A DNA stretch of 64,000 nucleotides from Mycobacterium botniense (GCF_010723305.1 NZ_BLKW01000004.1:806001-870000); one strand, 5' to 3'; shown: positions 44,095 to 53,393, counted from the stretch's first letter. A program made the numbers and translations. Notes: generated from the letters alone by a model not told the origin.

Positions 44095-45096
44095 GTGTTT
44101 GGTGTGCGGGCAACCCGCCTCGCCGGGGTGCTGGCCGGGTATGTGGCTGATCTGCTGTTGGGCGATCCACAACGAGCTCATCCGGTCGCGCTGTTCGGCC
44201 GTGCGGCGGCGGTTTTAGAGCGAGTCACCTACCGCGACACCAGGACCGCCGGAATGGTGCACGTAGGTGTCCTGCTCGGCGCGCTGGGGCTGGCGAGTGT
44301 CGTGGTGCAGGGCAGCGCCGCACGACGTGGCCGGTGGTGTACAACTGCCGCCGCCGCGGTCGCGACCTGGGTATCGCTGGGCGGAACTTCGCTGACCCGC
44401 GCCGGACTGGCGATGGCGGACCTGCTCGACCGCGGCGATCTCGAGGCAGCGCGCAACCTGCTGCCCACGCTGTGCGGGCGCGTCCCGTCCAGCCTGGACG
44501 GTGCGGGCCTCACCCGCGCAGCGCTGGAATCGGTCGCGGAGAACACCTCGGATGCGCAGATCGCACCATTGCTGTGGGCGGCGGTCGGCGGCCTCCCCGC
44601 AGTGCTGGGATACCGGGCGGTGAACACCCTGGACGCCATGATCGGCCACCACTCGCCGCGCTACGCCCGATTTGGTTGGGCAGCTGCACGATTGGACGAC
44701 ATAGCCAACTATGCGCCGGCGCGGGCCACCGCGGCGCTGGTGGTGGCGTGCGCGCCGCTCGTCGACGGCTCGCGGTCGGGTGCGGTGCGGGCCTGGCGGC
44801 GTGACGCCGTGCGCCATCCCAGCCCCAATGCCGGCGTCGTGGAGGCAGCGTTCGCCGGGGCGCTGGGCGTGCAGCTGGGCGGGCCTACGCAGTATCGCCA
44901 CGCACTGCAGCTGCGGCCCGTCCTCGGTCAGGGTCGGCGACCCACGGTCGCCGACCTTCGCCGCGCAGTAGCGCTGTCGCGGACGGTGCAAGCCGCCGCG
45001 GTCCTCGCACTGTGCGTCGTTCACCAACTCAGCGGCGTCGGCCGTAACGGTCGGCGAGCTTTTCCTCGACGGTCATCGCAGGCGCCTCGAGGGTAG
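44095..45096 (+). CDS. cobD: Adenosylcobinamide-phosphate synthase CobD/CbiB
   Basis: A 333-residue membrane protein that attaches the aminopropanol arm to adenosylcobyric acid in cobalamin synthesis. The family pattern is clear: GYVADLLLGDPQRAHPVALFGR at the start, GLTRAALESVAENTSDAQIAPLLWAAVGGLPAVLGYRAVNTLDAMIGH in the middle, HPSPNAGVVEAAFAGALGVQLGG later, with several hydrophobic helices. The GTG at 44095 is selected because it matches the M. tuberculosis (Rv2236c) N terminus; upstream open frame is not conserved. Its last 68 bp overlap the convergent SURF1 gene, giving a C-terminal tail (RRAFPRRSSQAPRG) that is likely non-conserved. Confidence 0.9.
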   Translation: MFGVRATRLAGVLAGYVADLLLGDPQRAHPVALFGRAAAVLERVTYRDTRTAGMVHVGVLLGALGLASVVVQGSAARRGRWCTTAAAAVATWVSLGGTSLTRAGLAMADLLDRGDLEAARNLLPTLCGRVPSSLDGAGLTRAALESVAENTSDAQIAPLLWAAVGGLPAVLGYRAVNTLDAMIGHHSPRYARFGWAAARLDDIANYAPARATAALVVACAPLVDGSRSGAVRAWRRDAVRHPSPNAGVVEAAFAGALGVQLGGPTQYRHALQLRPVLGQGRRPTVADLRRAVALSRTVQAAAVLALCVVHQLSGVGRNGRRAFPRRSSQAPRG

Positions 45097-45850
45097 CTGC
45101 CTTCGGCGCCGTCTCCCGGCGGTGGGCGCGGATTTCAGAAAACACGAAGTAGCCCAACCCGATCGGCGCGATGATGCCAAACGCGATCCACTGGATGCCG
45201 TACGACAGGTACGGTCCCGCATCCAGGCGCGGTACACCGACCACGCCCAGTCCGCCGGGCTGGTTGTCGACTAGTTGCAGATAGGATCCGGCCAGCGGAA
45301 CTTTGGTCAGCGCCGCGACTTGATCGATATTGATCGAATAGACCTGTGGGAGACCGTCTGTGGAGAACGGCTCCTTACCCGCAACAGGCGGCTCAGAGTT
45401 GCGCAACCGCGCCGTAATGGTGACCGTCTGCTGCGGAGGCGGCGGGATCGGCGGCACCCGCGAGCCGCGGTCGGGGCGCACATAGCCACGGTCGACGAGC
45501 ACAATAGGACCACCATCCACCGCGAACGGCGCCAGCACCTCAAAGGCGGGCTGGCCCTCGGCCACCCGCAACCGGGCCAGCACCGGCGTGCCGCCCAGGT
45601 AATGCCCGCGGGCTGTCACCTGCCGCCACTCCGCCTCCGGTGCTGACGAATCCTGCTGGGGGAGCAGCGTGTTCAAAGGCACCGGCGCGATATTCAAAGA
45701 GTGCTCGATGCGCTGGTTCTGCCGCGATGTCTTGGCGTTTTTTCCCAATTGCCAGGGCGCAAGCACAGTGAAACACAAGTACGTGAAAGCGATCACCACA
45801 ACGGTCAGCGCCAGCCAGCCGGGCCGCAACATCAACGTCAAGCGACGCAT
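45029..45850 (-). CDS. SURF1-family cytochrome c oxidase assembly protein
   Basis: A 273-residue protein with the SURF1 layout: an N-terminal transmembrane helix (WLALTVVVIAFTYLCFTVLA with PWQLGKN), a large extracytoplasmic domain (RGHYLGGTPVLARL, VLVDRGYVRPDRG, the conserved strand YSINIDQVA) and a second transmembrane helix near the C terminus (YGIQWIAFGIIAPIGLGYFVF). It aids haem insertion/assembly of the aa3 oxidase. Counterpart of Rv2235. Its start overlaps the ptpA stop by one base. The last 68 bp overlap cobD on the other strand. Confidence 0.9.
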   Translation of the reverse strand: MRRLTLMLRPGWLALTVVVIAFTYLCFTVLAPWQLGKNAKTSRQNQRIEHSLNIAPVPLNTLLPQQDSSAPEAEWRQVTARGHYLGGTPVLARLRVAEGQPAFEVLAPFAVDGGPIVLVDRGYVRPDRGSRVPPIPPPPQQTVTITARLRNSEPPVAGKEPFSTDGLPQVYSINIDQVAALTKVPLAGSYLQLVDNQPGGLGVVGVPRLDAGPYLSYGIQWIAFGIIAPIGLGYFVFSEIRAHRRETAPKAATLEAPAMTVEEKLADRYGRRR

Positions 45851-46383
45851 TAGCGGTGTCCGTTTTCGGCCAGTCGTTCGTCAACCCAGTCGTGCAGGCC
45901 GGGCAGCGCCGCCTCGATGACGGTGAAAACCCGCTCGAAATCGTGGTGGTCGCCGTAATAGGGGTCGTCGACGTCGAGCGGGTAAGCACCCGAACGCGGG
46001 TCGAAAGACCGCAGCATCCGGATCCGCTCGGCCTCCACACCCATGTCTCGCAGCAGCCGAACATGATTGCGGCCCAGCGCGACCAGCAGATCGGCCGCCA
46101 GGTGCTCGCTATCAAGTTGACTGGCGCGATGCTCGGTGGGGTAGCCGTGGGCACGCAACACCCGAACAGCGCGCTCGTCGGCGCAGTTGCCGACATGCCA
46201 GCTGCCGGTACCGGCACTGCTGACCCGCACCGTGTCCCCCAGTCCACGCTGCCGCAATTGGTGGGCGAACATCTTCTCAGCCATCGGCGAGCGGCAGATG
46301 TTGCCGGTGCAGACGAAGGTGATGTGCAGTCGGGGGTCGTGCCGCCGGTGATGCGGCAGCGGCCGGTCGGTCGAATCAGACAC
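45850..46383 (-). CDS. ptpA: Low-molecular-weight protein tyrosine phosphatase PtpA
   Basis: A 177-residue LMW phosphatase. The active-site loop CTGNICRS has the nucleophile Cys25 and Arg31; the general-acid Asp lies in DVDDPYYGD. A 19-residue charged/His-rich N-terminal extension precedes the domain compared with the usual start. The GTG at 46383 overlaps the upstream ptkA stop by 8 bp. In M. tuberculosis PtpA is secreted into macrophages and dephosphorylates VPS33B; it is phosphorylated by PtkA. The ptkA-ptpA-SURF1 order is conserved here with overlapping ends, so one transcript is likely. Confidence 0.95.
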   Translation of the reverse strand: MSDSTDRPLPHHRRHDPRLHITFVCTGNICRSPMAEKMFAHQLRQRGLGDTVRVSSAGTGSWHVGNCADERAVRVLRAHGYPTEHRASQLDSEHLAADLLVALGRNHVRLLRDMGVEAERIRMLRSFDPRSGAYPLDVDDPYYGDHHDFERVFTVIEAALPGLHDWVDERLAENGHR

Positions 46384-47035
46384 CGAGCACCTCCCGAAGC
46401 TCGGCGACGGTGGCGGCGCGCGTCGGCTGGAGGTCGCCGTCACCGAAATCAGCGTGCCCGTAGCCCCAGCCCGCCACCACCGTGTCGATACCGTGTGCGG
46501 CCGCGCCGTCGACGTCGTGGCGGCGGTCGCCGACCATCAGCACCCGGTCGGGCAGCGGCTGCAGTTGGGCCAGCGCGTGGGCCAGCACCTCGGCCTTGCT
46601 GCTGCGGGAGCCGTCGCTGCTGGCCCCGGCGATGACCTCGAAGTGCCGGTCGAGCCCGAAGTGGGCCAGGATGCGCCGCGCGGTGGGCTCCGCTTTGGAG
46701 GTCGCGACCGCCATCCGCACACCGGCGGCGCCCAGGTCGGACAGCAGCTCCGCGATCCCGTCGTACACCCTGTTCATCGCCCAGCCGCGAGTTCTGTAGT
46801 CGGCCCGATACGCGGCCACTGCGGGGCCGGTGAGCTCGCCGAGTTTGAGCGCGGCAAACGTGTGGTGTGCGGGTGGGCCGACAACGCGAGCGACCAGGTC
46901 GCCGTCGGGCACCCGGGCTCCGACCTGGTGCAATGCGTGGCGGAAACTGGAGACGATCCCGTCCGCCGAATCGGTGAGAGTGCCGTCAAGGTCGAAGATC
47001 ACCAACTGGGGCCTGTCTGCCGCAACGCCTGTCAC
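46376..47035 (-). CDS. ptkA: HAD-superfamily hydrolase / tyrosine kinase PtkA homologue
   Basis: A 219-residue haloacid-dehalogenase-like protein. Motif I VIFDLDGTLTDS with the two catalytic Asp, motif II Ser/Thr in VATSKAEPT, motif III Lys (SSKAEV) and motif IV VLMVGDRRHDVDGA are all present, with an alpha-helical cap between. In M. tuberculosis the corresponding protein (Rv2232) is a tyrosine kinase that phosphorylates PtpA and has a long disordered N-terminal segment (total about 291 residues). That extension is absent here. The start GTG at 47035 has a GGAGGG that abuts it too closely, so a nearby downstream start is possible. Confidence 0.9.
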   Translation of the reverse strand: MTGVAADRPQLVIFDLDGTLTDSADGIVSSFRHALHQVGARVPDGDLVARVVGPPAHHTFAALKLGELTGPAVAAYRADYRTRGWAMNRVYDGIAELLSDLGAAGVRMAVATSKAEPTARRILAHFGLDRHFEVIAGASSDGSRSSKAEVLAHALAQLQPLPDRVLMVGDRRHDVDGAAAHGIDTVVAGWGYGHADFGDGDLQPTRAATVAELREVLGV

Positions 47036-47120
47036 CCCTCCATTGTCCGCGATGCGCCGGCCGGCGTCTGGCCACGCTCCCGACGCCGGGCAGTCCGGCG
47101 GGCCACTACTGTTTGACCTT

Positions 47121-48164
47121 GTGACGATTCTGAACTCCAGCCCGCCCGCGCCGCGATACCACGGCGATCAGGCCGCGGCGCCCGGACTGCTGGATTTCGC
47201 CGTCAACATCCGCCACGAGCGACCCCCGGCGTGGCTGACGCAGCGGCTGGCCGCCCGGCTGGTGGATCTGGCGCGGTACCCGGGCGGCGACGACGAGCGG
47301 CATGCGCGCGACGCCGTCGCCGCGCGCCATGGCCGCACCCGCGAGGAGGTCGTGCTGCTGGCCGGGGCGGCAGAAGGCTTTGCGTTGCTGCCCAATCTGG
47401 GTCCGACACGGGCCGCGATCATCGCGCCCTCGTTCACCGAGCCGGACACGGTGCTGGCCGCGGCGGGGGTGCCGGTTTGCCATGTGGTGCTGCGGCCACC
47501 ATTCCGCCTCGCCGGCGCACGCCCCCCCGACGAGGCAGATCTCGTGGTGGTCGGCAACCCCACCAACCCGACCGCGGTGCTGCACAGCCGCGACGAGATT
47601 CTCGCGCTGCGCCGACCGGGCCGGATCCTGGTGGTCGACGAGGCGTTCGCCGATGCGGTTCCCGGCGAGCCCGAATCGCTGGCCGGTGACTCGCTTGGCG
47701 ACGTGCTGGTGCTGCGCAGCCTGACCAAGACGTGGTCGCTGGCCGGATTGCGGGTGGGTTATGTGCTCGGCTCACCCGACGTGCTGGCCCGGCTGACCGC
47801 GCGGCGCGCGCACTGGCCGGTGGGCACTTTGCAGCTGACGGCGATCGCGGCCTGCTGCGCGCCGCGGGCGGTGGCCGCTGCCGCGGCCGAGGCAGCGCGG
47901 TTGACGCAGTTGCGCACACAGATGGTGGCTGGCCTGCGCTCGGTGGGTGTCGATGTGGTTGAGGGACGGGCACCGTTCGTCTTGTTCCGCGTGCCCGACG
48001 GTGAACTGATGCGAACTCGGCTGCGTGACAAGGGTATCGCGGTACGCCGGTGTGATACGTTCGTCGGGCTGGAAGGGGACTATTTGCGGGCTGCGGTGCG
48101 CGCGGAGTGGCCGCTGCTGGTCGAGGCGATCGCCGGGGAGTTGGCGAGTGGAGCCACCAGGTGA
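47121..48164 (+). CDS. cobC: Cobalamin-pathway PLP-dependent aminotransferase/decarboxylase-like CobC
   Basis: A 347-residue fold-type I PLP enzyme similar to CobC/HisC/threonine-phosphate decarboxylase. PLP-site features are [21 protein letters not shown], the [15 protein letters not shown] aspartate, and the Schiff-base Lys in [17 protein letters not shown] near residue 203. It is thought to supply the aminopropanol-phosphate group for cobalamin that CobD attaches. Start GTG at 47121 chosen from similarity; the open frame continues upstream into the ptkA leader. Equivalent to Rv2231c. It ends in a GTGA overlap with the Nif3-like gene. A DUF-type activity change is possible. Confidence 0.9.
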   Translation: MTILNSSPPAPRYHGDQAAAPGLLDFAVNIRHERPPAWLTQRLAARLVDLARYPGGDDERHARDAVAARHGRTREEVVLLAGAAEGFALLPNLGPTRAAIIAPSFTEPDTVLAAAGVPVCHVVLRPPFRLAGARPPDEADLVVVGNPTNPTAVLHSRDEILALRRPGRILVVDEAFADAVPGEPESLAGDSLGDVLVLRSLTKTWSLAGLRVGYVLGSPDVLARLTARRAHWPVGTLQLTAIAACCAPRAVAAAAAEAARLTQLRTQMVAGLRSVGVDVVEGRAPFVLFRVPDGELMRTRLRDKGIAVRRCDTFVGLEGDYLRAAVRAEWPLLVEAIAGELASGATR

Positions 48165-49294
48165 GTGTGCGGCTAGCCGAGGTGATCGGCGTGCTCGACC
48201 AGGCCTACCCCCCGCGGCTGGCCCAGTCCTGGGATGCGGTTGGCCTGGTCTGCGGAGACCCCGAGGATGTGGTGGAGTCGGTGACGGTTGCGGTGGACCC
48301 GACACCGGCGGTCGTCGACCAAGTCCCCGAGCGCGGCCTGCTGCTGGCCCACCACCCGCTGCTGTTGCGCGGGGTGCACACCGTGGCAGCCGACACGCCC
48401 AAAGGTGCGCTCGTGCATCGGCTTATCCGGACCAGGCGGTCCCTGTTCACCGCACACACCAACGCCGACGCTGCATCACCGGGGGTGTCCGACGCGCTGG
48501 CGCACACACTGGGCCTGACCGTCGAGGAGGTGCTCGATCCGCTGCCGGCGGGTGATCTCGACAAATGGGTCATCTACGTGCCGCCCGAGCACGCAGAAGC
48601 GGTGCGGGTGGCCGTGTTCGAGGCCGGCGCCGGCCACATCGGTGATTATTCGCACTGCAGCTGGAGCGTCACCGGTACCGGACAGTTCCTCCCGCACGAC
48701 GGGGCGTCGCCCACAGTAGGCAAAGTGGGCGCCGTTGAGCGGGTGATCGAGGATCGCGTCGAAGTCGTCGCGCCCGCGCGGGCGCGGGCGCAGCTCGTGG
48801 CCGCGATCCGCGCCGCACACCCCTACGAGGAGCCGGCGTTCGACGTCTTCGCGCTGGCGCCGCTGCCCGGGGATGTGGGGCTGGGCCGGATCGGCTCGTT
48901 GCCGCACCCGGAACCGTTGCGGGCTTTCGTATCTCGGGTGGCAGCCGCATTACCCCCGACGTCGTGGGGAGTGCGCGCATCCGGCGACCCCGAGATGCCG
49001 GTGTCACGCGTGGCGGTGTGCGGCGGAGCCGGGGACTCGCTGCTGGCTACTGTGGCGTCCAGCGGTGTGCACGCCTACGTCACCGCCGACCTGCGCCACC
49101 ATCCGGCTGACGAACATCGCCGGGCTTCGGATGTCGCCCTCATCGACGTTGCGCACTGGGCCAGCGAATACCCCTGGTGCGAACAGGCGGCCGAGCTGCT
49201 CAGGTCGGCTTTCGGCACGAAGCTGCCGGTCCGGGTGTGCGCCGTCCGCACCGATCCGTGGAACCTCGCAAACGAAATCCGGAGAGATCACTGA
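48161..49294 (+). CDS. Nif3-like dinuclear metal-centre protein
   Basis: A 377-residue member of the Nif3/GTP cyclohydrolase 1 type 2 family, counterpart of Rv2230c. The N-terminal domain carries metal ligands in [12 protein letters not shown] and [12 protein letters not shown], and the C-terminal domain the matching [10 protein letters not shown]...[10 protein letters not shown] motif. Between them is a PII-like insert (residues about 130-230; [34 protein letters not shown]), the usual arrangement in longer family members. The GTG start overlaps cobC by 4 bp (GTGA), and the stop overlaps the next gene by one base. Biochemical role unsettled in bacteria. Confidence 0.9.
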   Translation: MSVRLAEVIGVLDQAYPPRLAQSWDAVGLVCGDPEDVVESVTVAVDPTPAVVDQVPERGLLLAHHPLLLRGVHTVAADTPKGALVHRLIRTRRSLFTAHTNADAASPGVSDALAHTLGLTVEEVLDPLPAGDLDKWVIYVPPEHAEAVRVAVFEAGAGHIGDYSHCSWSVTGTGQFLPHDGASPTVGKVGAVERVIEDRVEVVAPARARAQLVAAIRAAHPYEEPAFDVFALAPLPGDVGLGRIGSLPHPEPLRAFVSRVAAALPPTSWGVRASGDPEMPVSRVAVCGGAGDSLLATVASSGVHAYVTADLRHHPADEHRRASDVALIDVAHWASEYPWCEQAAELLRSAFGTKLPVRVCAVRTDPWNLANEIRRDH

Positions 49295-50028
49295 TGAAAG
49301 CAGCTGTGGCACAGCAACGTTCGCTACTGGAGTTGGCGGAGTTGGATGCTGAGCTGTCCCGGATCCAGCATCGGCTCACCCACCTGCCGGAAAAACAAAA
49401 CCACCAACGTGTACACGCCGAACATGCCGCCGCCAAAGACCGCTTGGCTTCCGCGCGAATCGCTTTGGCGGACTTGGATGCCGAAATTTCACGCGTCGAG
49501 TCGGAAATCGACGCGGTGCGCCGCCGCGAAGAGCGGGACCGCTCGTTGCTTGCCTCGGGCGCAACGGATGCCAAACAGTTGTCTGATCTGCAACATGAGC
49601 TGGAAACCCTGCAACGCCGCCAGGCCAGTCTGGAAGATTCGCTTTTGGAGATGATGGAGCGGCGTGAGGACCTGCAGGAACGCCAGGATACCGAATCGGC
49701 GGAGATCACCAAGCTGCAAGGTGAGCTGGCCAGTGCGCAGCAGGCGTTGGACGCCGCGCTGGCCGAGATTGACCGGGCCCGCCATCAGCGGGTGCTGCGG
49801 CGTGAGGAGTTGACCGCAGCGCTGGATCCCGAACTTGTCGCTCTCTACGAACGGCAGCGTGCCCGGGGAGGGCCCGGTGCCGGGGTGTTGGAAAACGGCC
49901 GGTGTGGTGCGTGCCGGATTGAAATCGGCCGGGGCGAGCTGGCGCGGATATCAGCAGCAGCCGAGGACGACGTGCTGCGCTGCCCGGAATGCAGCGCGAT
50001 CTTGTTGCGGGTTAAGGACTTCGGTTAG
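49294..50028 (+). CDS. Coiled-coil zinc-ribbon protein (Rv2229c-like, DUF164 type)
   Basis: A 244-residue protein made of a long antiparallel coiled coil (residues about 10-180, heptads rich in Leu/Ala/Glu/Arg, e.g. LDAEISRVESEID) and a C-terminal zinc ribbon with two Cys pairs (CGAC about 199 and CPEC about 227). The family is conserved in many bacteria; some members bind nucleic acid or other coiled-coil partners. It matches Rv2229c. Start ATG overlaps the Nif3-like stop by one base and the end touches the next gene by one base. The tight linkage with the RNase HI fusion hints at an RNA/DNA-associated role. Confidence 0.9.
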   Translation: MKAAVAQQRSLLELAELDAELSRIQHRLTHLPEKQNHQRVHAEHAAAKDRLASARIALADLDAEISRVESEIDAVRRREERDRSLLASGATDAKQLSDLQHELETLQRRQASLEDSLLEMMERREDLQERQDTESAEITKLQGELASAQQALDAALAEIDRARHQRVLRREELTAALDPELVALYERQRARGGPGAGVLENGRCGACRIEIGRGELARISAAAEDDVLRCPECSAILLRVKDFG

Positions 50029-51128
50029 TGAAAGTCATCGTCGAAGCCGATGGCGGGTCGCGGGGCAATCCGGGACCAGCTGGATACGGCTCAGTGGTGT
50101 GGACTGCCGACCACACCACAGTGCTGGCGGAGAGCAAAAAGGCGATCGGACGGGCCACCAACAACGTCGCCGAATATCGCGGCCTGATCGCCGGTTTGGA
50201 GGAGGCCGCGAGACTCGGAGCCACCGAGGTGGCGGTACTGATGGATTCCAAACTGGTGGTTGAGCAGATGTCCGGGCGCTGGCAGGTCAAGCACCCTGCT
50301 CTGGCGCAGCTGTATGCCCAAGCCCGCGAGCTGGCGTCGAAATTCGACCAAGTCAGTTATTCCTGGGTTTCGCGGGAACGCAATGCGTACGCCGATCGGC
50401 TGGCCAACGAGGCGATGGATGCCGCCGCTGTGGAGACACCCGCAGAGTCGATCGCAGAACCTGCGAAAACAGCGGCATCCCATACACCGTCACCGCCGGG
50501 GTGGACCGGTGCCCGTGGCACACCCACCCGGCTGCTGCTGTTGCGGCACGGCCAGACGAAGCTGTCGGTGCAGCGCCGCTATTCGGGTCGGGGTAACCCG
50601 GCGCTGACCGACGTGGGTTGGCGCCAGGCCGACGCGGCGGCACGCTACCTGGCGCGGCGCGGCGGGATCACGGCGGTGTTCAGCTCGCCGCTGCAGCGGT
50701 GTTATGACACCGCGGCGGTCGTCGCCAAGGCCCTGGGCCTGGATGTGGCGGTCGACGACGACCTGGTCGAAACCGACTTCGGCGCCTGGGAGGGGCTGAC
50801 CTTCGCCGAAGCTGCCCAACGCGATCCTGAGCTGCATCGGCGCTGGTTGCACGACACCAGCATCCCGCCGCCGGGCGGTGAGAGCTTCGACAGCGTCTAC
50901 GTGCGGGTGCGCCGGGCGCGCGACCGGATCAGCGCCGAGCGCGGCGGAACGAACGTGCTGGTGGTATCGCATGTGACACCGATCAAGATGCTGCTGCGCA
51001 TCGCTCTGGACGCGGGACCGGGAATCTTGTATCGGCTGCATCTGGATCTGGCGTCGTTGAGCATCGCCGAGTTCTATCCCGACGGGGCATCGGCGGTGCG
51101 GCTGGTGAACCAGACCTTTCACCCGTGA
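50028..51128 (+). CDS. Bifunctional RNase HI / alpha-ribazole phosphatase fusion
   Basis: A 366-residue two-domain protein like M. tuberculosis Rv2228c. Residues 1-135 are RNase HI: Asp8 in EADGGSRGNPG, Glu in NNVAEYRGLI, Asp in VLMDSKLVVEQ and the terminal ADRLANEAM Asp complete the acidic site. An Ala/Pro-rich linker (about 137-170) follows. Residues 171-366 are a histidine-phosphatase domain (LLLLRHGQTKLS, the acid/base VETDFGAWEG, SHVTPIKM), the CobC-type alpha-ribazole phosphatase used in cobalamin assembly. The GTG start overlaps the zinc-ribbon gene by one base. The fusion couples R-loop removal with the last B12 steps. Confidence 0.95.
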   Translation: MKVIVEADGGSRGNPGPAGYGSVVWTADHTTVLAESKKAIGRATNNVAEYRGLIAGLEEAARLGATEVAVLMDSKLVVEQMSGRWQVKHPALAQLYAQARELASKFDQVSYSWVSRERNAYADRLANEAMDAAAVETPAESIAEPAKTAASHTPSPPGWTGARGTPTRLLLLRHGQTKLSVQRRYSGRGNPALTDVGWRQADAAARYLARRGGITAVFSSPLQRCYDTAAVVAKALGLDVAVDDDLVETDFGAWEGLTFAEAAQRDPELHRRWLHDTSIPPPGGESFDSVYVRVRRARDRISAERGGTNVLVVSHVTPIKMLLRIALDAGPGILYRLHLDLASLSIAEFYPDGASAVRLVNQTFHP

Positions 51129-51200
51129 TTTACCCGTGATCCGGTTCTCGGTCATTCGGCGGCGATGCGGGCCGCGGAGCGGCGGGGCGCGGGCTCGCCA

Positions 51201-52040
51201 CTATGCGCGGACTGGCTGTTCGTGCACGGTGACGGGGTCACCGGTGCGGATGAGGCCGGGGGTCAGTACCGTGAAATACGCTCCGGCGCAAGGCACTCGC
51301 CCAGAACCCGTGTCGACCCGGTTCTCGGCCAGGGGTATGCGCAGCGCGTGCGGGGCAGCCGGCAGCGCGCCGTGCTCGAGCGTGGGAACCGCGCACCGCG
51401 AGGTGGGTTTCAGGGCACGTAGCCGGGCTTCGCCGACGGTCAACTCTTTTCCTGTCCAGTTGTTTTCCGCGTAGGGTGGGAATCCGGGCGGTGTCGCGAT
51501 CACCAGGTTGGGCCGGTAGCGCAACGCCTCCACGCCGATGCGCTCGACAGTGGCCGTCGTGATCGCGTGCAGCGGGGCCAGGTCGGTGAAGGAGTCGCCG
51601 GGAGTGGCTTGGGCGATCTCCAGAACGCGAGCGTCGACTTCGGCGTCCACGCCCAGTTCCAGCACGCACTCCGGGTCGGGTCGTTCCAAGGCGGCCCCTG
51701 GCGGGCGCGTGCTCACCATGCGCACCGGCCGACGCACGACGCGGCTGAGCAAATCGTCGGTCTCGGGTGCCTCGGCGGCCACACAGACTCCGTCGGGCAG
51801 CCGGATACGGACCGCTCCGGGGTCCCCGCTGGCGCGGCACTGCAGCAAATCCCGCCACAGCCGTGGCTGTTTCGCGCTGGCGACCCGCCCGGTCAGGCTG
51901 TCGATCAGCGCCAGCCGCCGATCTCCCACCACGCCGCGCTCGTCGACGACGACGCTGTCCACGTCCTCGCCGAGCATCGACTTCACCGGGTAGCGATGCA
52001 AACTCACCACCCGCATCTGCACCGCGGGGTCGACAGCCAT
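51201..52040 (-). CDS. MOSC-domain protein with N-terminal beta barrel (YcbX-like)
   Basis: A 279-residue protein. The N-terminal beta-barrel domain (VSLHRYPVKSMLGEDVDSVVVDERGVVGDRRLAL) precedes a MOSC domain with its conserved Cys in PTSRCAVPTLEHG and the GPYAENNW-like loop. The RYPVKSMLGE start is typical of the MOSC_N domain. Eukaryotic and bacterial relatives transfer sulfur to the molybdenum cofactor or reduce N-hydroxylated compounds (mARC, YcbX). The ATG at 52040 is used; another open 18 bp upstream is possible. Convergent with the RNase H fusion (72 bp). Confidence 0.85.
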   Translation of the reverse strand: MAVDPAVQMRVVSLHRYPVKSMLGEDVDSVVVDERGVVGDRRLALIDSLTGRVASAKQPRLWRDLLQCRASGDPGAVRIRLPDGVCVAAEAPETDDLLSRVVRRPVRMVSTRPPGAALERPDPECVLELGVDAEVDARVLEIAQATPGDSFTDLAPLHAITTATVERIGVEALRYRPNLVIATPPGFPPYAENNWTGKELTVGEARLRALKPTSRCAVPTLEHGALPAAPHALRIPLAENRVDTGSGRVPCAGAYFTVLTPGLIRTGDPVTVHEQPVRA

Positions 52041-52098
52041 CTCAACCCTGCCTACCACAGCGGCGGCCCCGACCGGGGGAGTAGGTGAGCTGCGCGGT

Positions 52099-53328
52099 CT
52101 ACACCGGTGTGAACCGCACCGGCAGGGCGGTCGGCGAACGGAATGCCACGCCGACGACCCGCGGCGGCGGCGCTGCCGGGTCGAGCCGCAGATCCGGCAC
52201 CCGGTCGAGCAGCGCGTTGATCGCGACGGCCGCTTCCATCCGGGCCAGGTGCATACCCAGGCATAGGTGCGGGCCGCCGCCGAACGTCAGGTGCGCGATG
52301 TTCTTACGGGCGGGGTCGAAGCGGTCCGGGTCCCGGTAGCGGGTGGGGTCGCGATTGGCGGCTGCGACGCTGACATTGACGTTGGTGCCCGCCGGGATCT
52401 CGACCCCGCCGAGCTCGCAGTCGCGCACTGTCCTTCGCATCACCGAGGTGATGGGCGGTTCCCAGCGCAGCCCCTCCTCGATGGCGCCGCGGACCATACC
52501 GCGATCCGCGCGCACCGCGTCCCACAGCGCCGGCTCGGTGAGCAGGGCGACCAGCAGGTTGCCCGAGGCCCGGTAGGTGGTCTCCACCCCGGCCGGCAGG
52601 ATCAGCAGCAGGAACGCGAAGATTTCGGGGTCGGTGAGCCGGGCGCCGTCGATCTCCGATTCGGCCAGGGTGCTGATCAGGTCGTCCTGCGGTTCGCGCC
52701 GCCGCTGGGCGAGCACCCCGCCGAGATACTCCTTCAGCGCCGCCGACGCGGCGATACCGCGGTCCCAGTCGTAGACCACGTTGAGCAGCTCAATGGAAAG
52801 CCGCTGAAACCGCGGATAGTCCCGGCGGGGCAGGCCCATGATCCGTGCGATCACCTGCACGGGGAACGCGAAGGTGAATTCACGCACCAGCTCGGCGCGC
52901 CCGCGCGAAGCGAACCGATCGATGAGCTCGTCGACCACCACCTCCACCAGCTCGCTGCGCCAGCGCTCCAGCAGCGCCGCCCGGAACGACGGGGACACCA
53001 ATGCTCTGCTGGCCCGATGTTCGCTGCCTTCGAGCTCGAGCAGGGTGCGGCCCATGACCGGGCCCATGATCTGCTCGTAGATCGCTGAGGAGAACGTCTC
53101 GGGGTGGGTGAGCACGGTCTGGCACTCGTCGTAGCCGAGCACGGTCACACCGTCGGCGCCCAGCTGCTGGCTCGCGGTTTCGCTGAACGGGCTGCCGAGC
53201 ATGACGCGATGGCGCTCACGCGCCTCACGCAGCCGCTCATGCACGTTTTCGACCTGCATGAGCAGCCCCTGTTGCAGCTCTGCCGGGTCGAACTCGTCGA
53301 GATCCGGGCCGATAGCCGGGTGGGTCAT
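52099..53328 (-). CDS. Cytochrome P450
   Basis: A 409-residue P450. The start at 53328 has AGGAGCG five bases upstream; the frame is open to 53505 but that part overlaps the neighbouring gene and is not P450-like. Motifs: I-helix LPAGVETTYRA, the ExxR in EEGLRWEPPITSVMRR, and haem loop LTFGGGPHLCLGMHLAR. It ends 58 bp before the MOSC gene and begins 65 bp after the D-aminoacylase-like gene on the same strand, so it is probably part of that operon. The I-helix Gly-Val-Glu variant differs from the usual Asp. Family not assigned. Confidence 0.92.
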   Translation of the reverse strand: MTHPAIGPDLDEFDPAELQQGLLMQVENVHERLREARERHRVMLGSPFSETASQQLGADGVTVLGYDECQTVLTHPETFSSAIYEQIMGPVMGRTLLELEGSEHRASRALVSPSFRAALLERWRSELVEVVVDELIDRFASRGRAELVREFTFAFPVQVIARIMGLPRRDYPRFQRLSIELLNVVYDWDRGIAASAALKEYLGGVLAQRRREPQDDLISTLAESEIDGARLTDPEIFAFLLLILPAGVETTYRASGNLLVALLTEPALWDAVRADRGMVRGAIEEGLRWEPPITSVMRRTVRDCELGGVEIPAGTNVNVSVAAANRDPTRYRDPDRFDPARKNIAHLTFGGGPHLCLGMHLARMEAAVAINALLDRVPDLRLDPAAPPPRVVGVAFRSPTALPVRFTPV

Positions 53329-53393
53329 CTCGCTCCTATCTCGATTGCCCGCCTCCTCCTCGGGCCGATCACGGCCCGCATCGTCCCGGGCGG

